Below, one piece after another: positions 6,731 to 13,850 of a stretch of DNA of 18,853 bases (its first letter is position 1; the number at the start of each line of letters is the position of its first letter). Origin of the DNA: Citromicrobium sp. (GTDB taxonomy: Bacteria > Pseudomonadota > Alphaproteobacteria > Sphingomonadales > Sphingomonadaceae); assembly GCA_003248395.1 (NCBI GenBank), contig QFNA01000075.1, positions 1 to 18,853 of the forward strand, given 5' to 3'. The notes below the pieces were generated by a model, which saw nothing but the letters and a program-made list of their open reading frames with translations, was not told where the DNA came from and searched no databases. A program made the position numbers and the translations under genes.

Positions 6731-6746
6731 CCCGCGCAATAGCGGG
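6731..6746 (+). promoter_or_regulatory. Hairpin overlapping the ribosome binding site of the Cfa-like gene
   Basis: CCCGC (6731-6735) pairs with GCGGG (6742-6746) around a GCAATA loop. Two T-G wobbles may extend it to 6729-6748. The right arm is part of the only G-rich ribosome-binding stretch (6744-6748) before ATG 6751. No T-tract follows. A role in limiting Cfa translation relative to the photolyase is inference. Confidence 0.3.
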
Positions 6747-6750
6747 GGCG

Positions 6751-7998
6751 ATGGATATGCAGACGACAGCGCGGCGCGGCCGGGACTTGATCGAAGGCGG
6801 ACGGCGCTTCGCCAGCAAGCCTGGTATCTTCGTGCGACTGGCCAGCCCGGCGCTTGAAAAGATCCTCGACCGCATAGATGCCGCTCTGGTTTCCGGCACT
6901 ATCCATGGCACGCTCCCGGATGGCTCGCCGCACACACTCGGCGGTCGCGCGCCGGGCTTCGAATGCACGGTCGAGTTGCGCAGCTGGAATGCGCTTCTGC
7001 GACTGGCAAACAATGGCTCTGTCGGTTGGTACGAAGCGTGGGAGGCTGGCGAATGGTGGAGCCCCGATCCGGTCCCGCTGTTCGCCCTCTTCATGCAGCA
7101 CGCCGAGCGATTGGGCGACACCGCCCGCGCGAAGGGGCCATTCCGACATGCATTGAGACTGGCGCATCTGGTCAATCGCAACACTCAGGAGGGCGCGCAG
7201 AAGAACATCTCGGCCCATTATGATCTGGGCAATGATTTCTACCGCCAATGGCTCGATCCGACGATGAGTTATTCGTCAGCACTGGAGGTTGAAAACGACG
7301 ATCTCGGTGCGGCGCAAAGGCGGAAGTGGGCAGCGCTGGACGAACGTGTCGGCAGTGCGCAGAAGCTGCTCGAGATAGGCTGTGGCTGGGGCGCGCTGGC
7401 GGACTATTTCGCGAAGACCGGGAGGCAAGTGACAGCCATCAGCCTTTCGGATGAACAACTGGCGTGGGCTAGGGCGCTCCATTCGACCGCGATCGATTTT
7501 CGCAAGCAGGACTATCGTGACACCGTCGGGCAATATGATGCCATCGTAAGCGTCGAGATGGTCGAAGCGCTCGGCCGGGAATACTGGCCAACCTTCATGG
7601 ATAGCATTGCGCGCAATCTCACGGCAGGTGGCCGCGCAATTATCCAGTACATCTCGATGCGAGACGAGTTGTTCGAGGACTACGCCTCAAGCGCCGACTT
7701 CATCCAGGCCTACATTTTTCCAGGGGGCCTGCTTATCCGGACGAGCGAATTCCGTCGTCTTGCTGAAGAGCGGGGACTGATCTGGAAGGACCAGACCGAT
7801 TTTGGTCTCGACTATGCCGAGACGCTGCGCATCTGGCGGAAGAATTTCGACCTGGCCGTGGCAGAGAACCGGCTGCCCAATGGCTTTGACGACCAGTTCT
7901 GCAATCTATGGCGCTATTACCTGATGTATTGCGAAGGCGGTTTTCGCGGCGGTGGCATTGGTGTCCACCAGGTCACATTGGTCAAGGGGCAAGAGTGA
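6751..7998 (+). CDS. cfa: Cyclopropane-fatty-acyl-phospholipid synthase family SAM methyltransferase
   Basis: The 415-residue product has the Cfa-typical H-Y-D-L-G-N-D-F-Y near 156-164, M-S-Y-S at 172-175, the SAM-binding L-L-E-I-G-C-G-W-G (207-214), Y-I-F-P-G-G (321-326) and a C-terminal Y-C-E-G-G-F-R-G. It should use S-adenosylmethionine to methylenate unsaturated acyl chains of membrane phospholipids. The active-site loop reads V-E-M-V-E-A-L-G where E. coli Cfa has a F-E-H-V-G type sequence. This is a variant common to the alphaproteobacterial Cfa-like branch as I recall it, so product chemistry may differ. ATG 6751 follows a GGGGG stretch. TTG 6715 is an upstream alternative and ATG 6757 a downstream one. 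Its stop overlaps the next start by one base (TGATG), showing translational coupling. Confidence 0.88.
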   Translation: MDMQTTARRGRDLIEGGRRFASKPGIFVRLASPALEKILDRIDAALVSGTIHGTLPDGSPHTLGGRAPGFECTVELRSWNALLRLANNGSVGWYEAWEAGEWWSPDPVPLFALFMQHAERLGDTARAKGPFRHALRLAHLVNRNTQEGAQKNISAHYDLGNDFYRQWLDPTMSYSSALEVENDDLGAAQRRKWAALDERVGSAQKLLEIGCGWGALADYFAKTGRQVTAISLSDEQLAWARALHSTAIDFRKQDYRDTVGQYDAIVSVEMVEALGREYWPTFMDSIARNLTAGGRAIIQYISMRDELFEDYASSADFIQAYIFPGGLLIRTSEFRRLAEERGLIWKDQTDFGLDYAETLRIWRKNFDLAVAENRLPNGFDDQFCNLWRYYLMYCEGGFRGGGIGVHQVTLVKGQE

Positions 7999-9239
7999 TG
8001 AGAAGATTTCTGGCAGCGCCATTGCTGGCACTCGCGATTGCGGGTTGCACGACAGCTTCCGGCAACAGTGCAGTCGACGAATTGTCCACTCCCTCGGTTT
8101 ATCAGACCTTGCCCGAAACGATGGCGAGCCTCGCACCGGAAGACTCGATCCTCTTCTGGAATAATGAGCGACGCTCAGCCGCGTTTCGCGGTATGGATGG
8201 GCTTTTCCCAGGACTAGAAGTGGCGCCCGCGGCAAATCCCCGTGTGCTGCAACGGGCCGATGAGCCCCTGCCCGCTGCGACACAGGCGGCATTGCGCACA
8301 TTCATGGCCGATACACAGACCGCCGGCCTGATGGTTTTGTTCGAAGGCGAGGTGGTGTTCGAAGACTACGGCCTCGGTTTTGGTCCGACCGGTCGATGGA
8401 CCAGTTTTTCGGTCGCCAAGAGCTTCACTTCGACATTGCTTGGGGCGGCCATCGAGGATGGCTCTATCGCCAGTCTCGAGACAGCTGTCACCGAGATCAT
8501 TCCGGCACTTGCCGGAAAGGCCTACGACGGAGTGACGGTCGGCCAGGTCGCGACAATGACGTCAGGCGTGGCGTGGAACGAAGATTACACCGACCCCGAG
8601 AGCGATGTGGCCAAGATGCTCGCGATCGAACCCGTCGAAGGGGAATCGCAAGTGATCACCTACGCTCGCACGCTCAAGCGCGAGGCACCCGCCGGGGAGA
8701 AATGGGTTTACAAGACGCTCGAGACAAATCTGCTGGGCCTGATTGTCGAGCAGGCGACCGGGAAGGCGCTCGCCGCCTATGCCGCCGAAAAGCTCGTTGC
8801 ACCCGCCGGTTTCGCTGGCGGATTATTCTGGATGCAGGATTTGACCGGCGGCAATGTCGGCGGTTGCTGCCTGTCGCTGCGCCTTTCGGACTATGCACGT
8901 TTCGGACAGTTCGTCCTCGAAGGCGGTCAAGGTGTCGTACCCGAGAACTGGTTCCCTGCTGCGGGAGCGCCGGCGGTGAAGTTCGGTCCGCAAGCGCCGG
9001 GTTTCGGCTATGGCTATCAGTGGTGGGCCTATCCGGGCGGGAATTTCGGCGCACAGGGAATATTCGGCCAGGCGATAACGATCGTTCCCGACCATCAGAT
9101 GGTCGTCGCCGTCGTGAGCAACTGGCCGACGGCGACAAGCCGCGACTATCGCGATGACTTTCGCGGACTTGTCACAACGATCGCGGGGAACCTGGAGGAC
9201 AGAGACAGTGCGGTCTCGTCAAGCTCCAACCTAGAATGA
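7998..9239 (+). CDS. Serine hydrolase of the beta-lactamase/NylB-like family, lipoprotein
   Basis: The 413-residue product starts with a lipoprotein signal peptide, M-R-R-F-L-A-A-P-L-L, with lipobox I-A-G-C and acylated Cys17. The class C-type catalytic S-x-x-K is S138-V-A-K141 within F-S-V-A-K-S-F. Tyr238 in V-Y-K-T-L-E-T-N-L-L-G is the likely third catalytic residue; it reads Y-K-T rather than the Y-x-N of true beta-lactamases, which is closer to the 6-aminohexanoate hydrolase (NylB) group. I therefore expect an esterase or amidase rather than an antibiotic resistance enzyme. Start ATG 7998 overlaps the Cfa-like stop by one base and has AAGGGG about eight bases upstream. The 3' end overlaps the converging SDR gene by nine bases. 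The substrate is unknown. Confidence 0.85.
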   Translation: MRRFLAAPLLALAIAGCTTASGNSAVDELSTPSVYQTLPETMASLAPEDSILFWNNERRSAAFRGMDGLFPGLEVAPAANPRVLQRADEPLPAATQAALRTFMADTQTAGLMVLFEGEVVFEDYGLGFGPTGRWTSFSVAKSFTSTLLGAAIEDGSIASLETAVTEIIPALAGKAYDGVTVGQVATMTSGVAWNEDYTDPESDVAKMLAIEPVEGESQVITYARTLKREAPAGEKWVYKTLETNLLGLIVEQATGKALAAYAAEKLVAPAGFAGGLFWMQDLTGGNVGGCCLSLRLSDYARFGQFVLEGGQGVVPENWFPAAGAPAVKFGPQAPGFGYGYQWWAYPGGNFGAQGIFGQAITIVPDHQMVVAVVSNWPTATSRDYRDDFRGLVTTIAGNLEDRDSAVSSSSNLE

Positions 9240-9962
9240 GTCTTCGACGCGCTCCCGATGGCGCGTCGGAAAGTCGCTAGTCAGCAGTTCGACAAGGCGC
9301 GTCGCGACGGTTTCGGGTGGTTTGACCGTTTCCGGGTCTTCGCCTGGATAGGCTTTTTCGCGCATCGCTGTCCGCGTTGCGCCGGGATCGACGATGGCGA
9401 CGCGGATGTTACCGATCTTTTCGACTTCCTGCGCATAGGCGTCGAGCAGGTTGTCGAACGCGGCCTTCGTTGCGCCATATGCCGACCAGTACGCGCGTGG
9501 CGTCTCTCCTACGCTGCTGGTCAGGCCAATGACCCGACCATTTTCGGACCGCTTCAACAGCGGATCGAAATTGGCCAGCAACGCCTGTGTCGCGAGCATG
9601 TTGATCGTGACTGCGGTGCTGAACTGCTTGCCGTCGATCTGGGTCACCGGCGTGAGGGTTGGCAGGTAGGCAGCTGAAATCACAAGGATATCGAGCTTGT
9701 CCCATCGGCCAGAAATCGCCGATGCGAGCCGCGCGATGCCATCGCTCTCGGCGAGATCGACCGGCGCGATAGTGGACGCTCCGCCGGCCTCGTGGATACG
9801 GTCCTCGATCGCTTCCAATGCGCGAACATCGCGGCCGGTCAGGACAACATGCGCGCCTTCACCGGCAAGGGCTAGTGCCGTGGCCGCGCCGATCCCCTTG
9901 CTTGCTCCTGTAACAAGCGCCAGCTGCCCATCGAGTGCATTCCCCACGTCAGGCGACCTCAT
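9231..9962 (-). CDS. SDR-family NAD(P)-dependent oxidoreductase
   Basis: The 243-residue product is a classical short-chain dehydrogenase. It has the cofactor motif T-G-A-S-K-G-I-G at 18-25, an acidic D-L at 69-70, V-I-S-A-A at 94-98 in place of N-N-A-G, active-site Asn121, Ser149/150, Tyr162 and Lys166 (Y-x-x-x-K), and D-P-G-A-T-R-T after the catalytic region. The substrate cannot be predicted. ATG 9962 overlaps the purF stop by 14 bases. An alternative GTG at 9947, preceded by TGAGG at a good distance, would give 238 residues starting at G-N-A-L-D-G and may be the true start. It is cotranscribed with purF by position, with no obvious functional link. Confidence 0.88.
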   Translation of the reverse strand: MRSPDVGNALDGQLALVTGASKGIGAATALALAGEGAHVVLTGRDVRALEAIEDRIHEAGGASTIAPVDLAESDGIARLASAISGRWDKLDILVISAAYLPTLTPVTQIDGKQFSTAVTINMLATQALLANFDPLLKRSENGRVIGLTSSVGETPRAYWSAYGATKAAFDNLLDAYAQEVEKIGNIRVAIVDPGATRTAMREKAYPGEDPETVKPPETVATRLVELLTSDFPTRHRERVEDSF

Positions 9963-11337
9963 TCACGGGAAAAGCAAGTTGCTTCTGCTTGTCGTCGCGG
10001 CGCGCCAGATCGGTCAGCGATGTCGGGTAGTCGCCCGTGAAACACGCATCGCAAAATTGGGGGCAATCCTTGACCCGCGGTTTTTCTCCGACAGCACGGT
10101 AGAGGCCGTCGATCGACACGAAGGCGAGGCTGTCTGCCTTGATGAATTCGCGCATGGGTTCGACTTCCATTCGCGCGGCCAACAGCTTGCTGCGCTCGGG
10201 AGTATCCACGCCGTAGAAGCAGCTATGCGCAGTGGGCGGGCTGGCAACGCGGAAATGGACTTCCCGAGCGCCGGCGTCGCGCATCATCTCCACGATTTGC
10301 ATCGAGGTCGTGCCGCGCACGATCGAATCGTCGATCAAGACGATCCGCTTGCCCTCGACCAGCTTGCGGTTGGCGTTGTGCTTGCGCTTCACGCCGGCGT
10401 GCCGGGCCCCGTCGGATGGCTGTATGAAGGTGCGACCGACATAATGCGACCGGATAATACCCAGCTCGAACGGAATTCCCGAAGCCTGAGCGTAACCGAT
10501 TGCCGCCGGAACACCGCTGTCGGGCACCGGCACGACCAGGTCGGCCTCAACCGGGGACTCGATTGCCAGTTCTGCGCCGATTGCCTTGCGCGCATCATAG
10601 ACGCTGCGCCCGGCGAAGAAGCTGTCGGGTCGGCTGAAATAGACGTGTTCGAAGATGCAAGGACGCGCATGGTGGGTGCCGAACGGATGGAGCGAGGTGA
10701 TATTCCCGTCGAAATCGACACGGATCAACTCGCCCGGTTCGACTTCCCGAACCATTTCAGCGCCGACCACATCGAAGGCGACGCTCTCGCTGGCAAACAG
10801 GGTGGCATCGCCAATCCGGCCCATGACCAGCGGCCGAATGCCGAGCGGATCGCGGCAAGCAATCATGCCCTCGGGTGTCATCACGATCAGCGCGTAGGCA
10901 CCCTCCAGCAGTCGAAGGGCGTCCGCCCCGCGCTTGACGAGTTCATCGCGGAGCGTTCCCGCATTGGAAATATTGCCGTTGTGCGCAACCGCGAAGCCGC
11001 CGCTGGCGAGGTCCGCGTAAAGTGGCTGGACATTGCGCAAGCCGGAACCGCCGGTCGTCGAATAGCGCACATGGCCTGCGGCCATATGGCCCGGAAGTTC
11101 GGCAATCGCTTCAGCGGAAGAGAAGTTTTCCGCTACATGGCCAAGTCCGCGGCGTGTGCGGAACTCCGTACCATCCCATGCGATGATACCTGCCGCCTCC
11201 TGTCCGCGATGCTGCAGGGCATGGAGGCCGAGCGCTGTGACCGCAGTCGCGTCCGCCGCATTGATTGCGCCGAATACGCCGCACTCTTCGCGCAGCTTGT
11301 CTCCGTCCTCGTCGAGGAAGGGGTGGGTGAAGTTCAT
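9949..11337 (-). CDS. purF: Amidophosphoribosyltransferase with an internal deletion in the glutaminase domain
   Basis: PurF makes phosphoribosylamine from PRPP and glutamine, the first step of purine synthesis. The 462-residue product has a propeptide ending before catalytic Cys19 (E-E-C-G-V-F-G), R-Y-S-T-T-G-G (91-97), H-N-G-N (119-122), the PRPP loop V-L-I-D-D-S-I-V-R-G-T-T (333-344) and four cysteines (227, 373, 429, 432) where Bacillus-type PurF binds a 4Fe-4S cluster. Between R-G-A (136-138) and D-A-L-R (139-142) about 28 residues are missing relative to the family, including F-Q-S-T-S-D-T-E-V. The Asp of that motif equals E. coli Asp127, which binds glutamine. The gap is in frame, at about base 10924. 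Usual length is about 490. It is either a damaged enzyme or an assembly error. The gene reads divergently from lolC. Confidence 0.93.
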   Translation of the reverse strand: MNFTHPFLDEDGDKLREECGVFGAINAADATAVTALGLHALQHRGQEAAGIIAWDGTEFRTRRGLGHVAENFSSAEAIAELPGHMAAGHVRYSTTGGSGLRNVQPLYADLASGGFAVAHNGNISNAGTLRDELVKRGADALRLLEGAYALIVMTPEGMIACRDPLGIRPLVMGRIGDATLFASESVAFDVVGAEMVREVEPGELIRVDFDGNITSLHPFGTHHARPCIFEHVYFSRPDSFFAGRSVYDARKAIGAELAIESPVEADLVVPVPDSGVPAAIGYAQASGIPFELGIIRSHYVGRTFIQPSDGARHAGVKRKHNANRKLVEGKRIVLIDDSIVRGTTSMQIVEMMRDAGAREVHFRVASPPTAHSCFYGVDTPERSKLLAARMEVEPMREFIKADSLAFVSIDGLYRAVGEKPRVKDCPQFCDACFTGDYPTSLTDLARRDDKQKQLAFPVNEVA

Positions 11338-11516
11338 CGACCGGTCCGCGCCATGTTTTCGGATGGCGACCCAATGGCGATGTTACTGGCGGATTACAAG
11401 GGCAGTGCGACGGCTCGCGGGTAGCATGGCGTTGTGGGATTCGCCGAGCCATTCATTGCACCGCCAGCCAAGTTTGCCTAAACGCCCGAGCCACGCAACC
11501 ATAGGTCACTCAACCC

Positions 11517-12758
11517 TTGATCCTCTCTCCATTCGAATGGACCATCGCCAAGCGCTACCTTCTGCCAGGCAGGAGCGAGGCTTTCATTGCGTTGGTAGCT
11601 GGCATTTCGATTACGGTCGTCATGCTATCGGTCGCGATGCTGGTGATCGTGATGAGCGTCATGAACGGTTTTCGAGCCGAATTGCTCGACAAGATCGTGG
11701 GGCTCAATGGTCACGCCATTGTGCAGGCTTACGGTGGACGGCTCGATGATTGGGAGCGTGTGCTGGAGGAGGTGCGGACCACTCCCAATGTGGTCGAAGC
11801 ATCCCCATTGATCGACCAACCGCTCCTCACGTCGTTCAACGGTCGTGTCGAAGCGATTCTCCTGCGTGGCAACACTGCGCAAGACATCGAGGAACTCGGG
11901 GAAAAGGTCGTCAGTGGTAACATTGCGGCCCTGGAACCAGGGGCAAGCCGAGTGGCGATCGGTGTTCGACTGGCGGAGAATATCGGCGCGAGGGTCGGCG
12001 ACACGATCACGGTGATCAATCCGCAAGGCCGGACGACCCCTTTCGGCACCATGCCGCGGCAGGTCGGGTATGAAGTCGCGGCCATTTTCGAGGTTGGCGT
12101 GTATGATTACGACGGCGCGTTCGTCGTCATGCCGATGCAGGATGCGCAGACGTTGTTGCTGACCGGCGACACGATCGGGATGATCGAAGTCACCGTAACC
12201 GATCCGGACGAGGTCGAGACCATTCTTGCTCCCGTGGCGCAAAGGCTGGCGGGGAGGGCGGTCATACAGGATTGGAAGACGATCAACTCCACTCTGTTCG
12301 AGGCCTTACAGGTCGAGCGAGCGGCGATGGCCTTCGCGCTCAGTTTCATGGTGCTGGTCGCGGCCTTCAACATCCTTTCGAGTCTCGTGATGCTGGTCCG
12401 CGCCAAGACGCGGGACATCGCGATCATGCGCACGATGGGGGCCACGCGACGTAGCCTGACGAAAATCTTCGTGACGGCCGGCTTTACCGTTGGCGCATTG
12501 GGGACGATTGCAGGCTTGCTGCTCGGCGCGCTCGTGCTGGCGTTTCGCGAGCAGATCGTGAAGGCCATCGGCTATGTGACGGGGCAGAATCTCTGGGATC
12601 CGCAGGTCCGGTTCCTCAGCACCATCCCCGCGAAGGTCGATCCGGTCGAAATTTTCATGATTGTCGCTCTCGCGCTGATCTTGAGTTTCCTTGCCACGCT
12701 CTACCCGGCCTTCAAGGCCGCGAGCACAGACCCGGTCCAGGTGCTTCGTTATGAATAG
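11517..12758 (+). CDS. lolC: Lipoprotein-releasing ABC transporter permease LolC/E family
   Basis: The 413-residue product has one N-terminal membrane helix (about 23-49, ending V-M-S-V-M-N-G-F-R), a large periplasmic domain (about 50-265), and three C-terminal helices (about 266-290, 318-345, 378-402) ending A-F-K-A-A-S-T-D-P-V-Q-V-L-R-Y-E. This is the MacB/FtsX topology of LolC/LolE, which frees lipoproteins from the inner membrane for delivery to the outer membrane via LolA. Alphaproteobacteria generally carry one such permease acting as a homodimer. The start is TTG 11517, giving the family-typical M-I-L-S-P-F-E-W-T-I-A-K-R-Y; no in-frame ATG fits. The only upstream ribosome-binding hint is AGG about a dozen bases before. 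It overlaps lolD by eight bases. Confidence 0.93.
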   Translation: MILSPFEWTIAKRYLLPGRSEAFIALVAGISITVVMLSVAMLVIVMSVMNGFRAELLDKIVGLNGHAIVQAYGGRLDDWERVLEEVRTTPNVVEASPLIDQPLLTSFNGRVEAILLRGNTAQDIEELGEKVVSGNIAALEPGASRVAIGVRLAENIGARVGDTITVINPQGRTTPFGTMPRQVGYEVAAIFEVGVYDYDGAFVVMPMQDAQTLLLTGDTIGMIEVTVTDPDEVETILAPVAQRLAGRAVIQDWKTINSTLFEALQVERAAMAFALSFMVLVAAFNILSSLVMLVRAKTRDIAIMRTMGATRRSLTKIFVTAGFTVGALGTIAGLLLGALVLAFREQIVKAIGYVTGQNLWDPQVRFLSTIPAKVDPVEIFMIVALALILSFLATLYPAFKAASTDPVQVLRYE

Positions 12759-13425
12759 TCCGGTCGTGGAATTGAAGAACCTGACGCGAAGCTTCGAGCA
12801 GGGCGGCGAGCGCATCGATGTGTTGCGCGGGGTCAACCTCTCGATCATGCCAGGTGAAATCGTCGGGCTTCTCGGGCCTTCGGGTTCGGGCAAATCGACG
12901 ATGCTGCAGGCTGTCGGTCTGCTCGAAGGCGGATTCGGTGGCGAAATCCTGATCGCAGGACACAGCGCCGAAAAGTCCGACGCCAATGCGCGCACGACCC
13001 TGCGCCGCGACCACTTGGGCTTTGTCTACCAGTTCCATCACTTGCTGCCCGATTTCGACGCGCGGGAGAATGTCGTCCTGCCCCAGCTTGTCGCGAGCAA
13101 GTCGCGTGCCGAGGCCGACGCGCGGGCGGAAGAACTGCTGGTTGCACTCGGTTTGGGTCATCGGATGGATCACCGGCCGAGCCAATTGTCCGGCGGCGAG
13201 CAACAGCGCGTTGCGGTGGCGCGCGGGTTGGCCAATCGTCCGGACCTCGTGCTGGCGGACGAACCCACGGGCAATCTGGACGAGGCGACGTCCGACAAGG
13301 TTCTGGAGCAATTCCTCGCGCTCGTTCGCGGAGAAGGCAGTGCGGCACTGGTTGCGACGCACAACGAGCGGCTTGCGGCCCGAATGGACCGGATCGTCCG
13401 GCTTCATGAAGGCGTCCTCGAATAG
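12751..13425 (+). CDS. lolD: Lipoprotein-releasing ABC transporter ATP-binding protein
   Basis: The 224-residue ATPase has Walker A G-P-S-G-S-G-K-S-T (42-50), Q-loop Y-Q-F-H-H-L-L-P (93-100), signature L-S-G-G-E-Q-Q-R (146-153), Walker B L-V-L-A-D-E-P (166-172) and the H-loop His204 (A-T-H-N). The Q-F-H-H-L-L-P-D-F stretch is typical of LolD rather than other MacB-type ATPases. It powers the LolC permease. ATG 12751 overlaps the lolC stop (12756-12758) and has AGG nine bases upstream. The frame extends to 12691, but those residues lie inside lolC and are not LolD-like. Confidence 0.95.
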   Translation: MNSPVVELKNLTRSFEQGGERIDVLRGVNLSIMPGEIVGLLGPSGSGKSTMLQAVGLLEGGFGGEILIAGHSAEKSDANARTTLRRDHLGFVYQFHHLLPDFDARENVVLPQLVASKSRAEADARAEELLVALGLGHRMDHRPSQLSGGEQQRVAVARGLANRPDLVLADEPTGNLDEATSDKVLEQFLALVRGEGSAALVATHNERLAARMDRIVRLHEGVLE

Positions 13426-13449
13426 GAAACGTCCGGGTTCTCGTTCGTT
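13425..13449 (+). promoter_or_regulatory. Weak candidate sigma-EcfG promoter before the small unknown gene
   Basis: GGAAA (13425-13429), a 16-base spacer and CGTT (13446-13449) match GGAAC-N16-CGTT except for the last base of the -35 box. The expected start near 13456 leaves room for the AAGGAG ribosome binding site at 13461-13466. One mismatch in the most conserved box makes this tentative. Confidence 0.25.
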
Positions 13450-13474
13450 GCTGTTGCAAGAAGGAGAATTCCAC

Positions 13475-13753
13475 ATGAGCGATCATCCCAGCACTTACCA
13501 TGCCCGCGATACCATTCCCGCCGATGTTGCGTGGGACGACCGTGCTTCACTCCACCGCGTAGACGATGGCGACGGCGTGCTGGACGGCGGCAAGGGGCTG
13601 CGAAGTGGTACATTCGCCGATCTCATCACCCACATGATGCTGTTGCCGGCGAACGAAAGGTCGGATTATCTGATCAAGAAAGCCGGTGACCGGAATTACA
13701 GTGCGGCCGAGGTGGAAAGCCTCTCGGAGCATCCCGATTTTCCGAGAGGATGA
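13475..13753 (+). CDS. Small acidic soluble protein of unknown function
   Basis: A 92-residue protein starts at ATG 13475, eight bases after a strong AAGGAG (13461-13466), and ends at TGA 13751-13753. It has no signal peptide or membrane helix. The first half is rich in Asp and Gly (D-D-G-D-G-V-L-D-G-G), and the second half looks helical (F-A-D-L-I-T-H-M-M-L-L, then E-R-S-D-Y-L-I-K-K-A-G and a short E-V-E-S-L region). I do not recognise a family. It lies between lolD (50 bases) and dnaE, and a weak candidate stress promoter precedes it, so it may be expressed separately from lolCD. The frame stays open far upstream inside lolD, but that part is a shadow. Confidence 0.75.
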   Translation: MSDHPSTYHARDTIPADVAWDDRASLHRVDDGDGVLDGGKGLRSGTFADLITHMMLLPANERSDYLIKKAGDRNYSAAEVESLSEHPDFPRG

Positions 13754-13773
13754 AGAGTTAACTCCATTGCGAG

Positions 13774-13791
13774 CAGGATCGAGCCATCCTG
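13774..13791 (+). terminator. Weak hairpin between the small gene and dnaE
   Basis: CAGGAT (13774-13779) pairs with ATCCTG (13786-13791) around a six-base loop, 20 bases after the TGA of the small gene. No T-tract follows, so it is at best a weak or Rho-assisted terminator. Confidence 0.3.
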
Positions 13792-13850
13792 TGGAGAATT
13801 GATTGGCGTAGGTGCTGGAGAATCGCCCGCGCACACCGCATATTGATCGG

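Noticed and set aside
8396..9157. 253-residue plus-strand frame within the serine hydrolase gene
   Set aside because: It is a shadow frame with Arg-rich composition and no motif. The lipoprotein reading has signal peptide and catalytic residues.
9231..9239. Nine-base tail-to-tail overlap of the serine hydrolase and SDR genes as an unusual antisense arrangement
   Set aside because: Short convergent overlaps are common in compact bacterial genomes, and nothing else marks it.
9697..11424. 575-residue open frame on the plus strand across purF
   Set aside because: It lies antisense to purF and the SDR start and shows no family motif. The minus-strand reading has full PurF signatures.
11338..11516. 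Search for purine-type operators or sigma-EcfG boxes in the purF/lolC divergent gap
   Set aside because: No GGAAC-CGTT pair, clear palindrome or tandem motif was found; it is probably an ordinary divergent promoter region.
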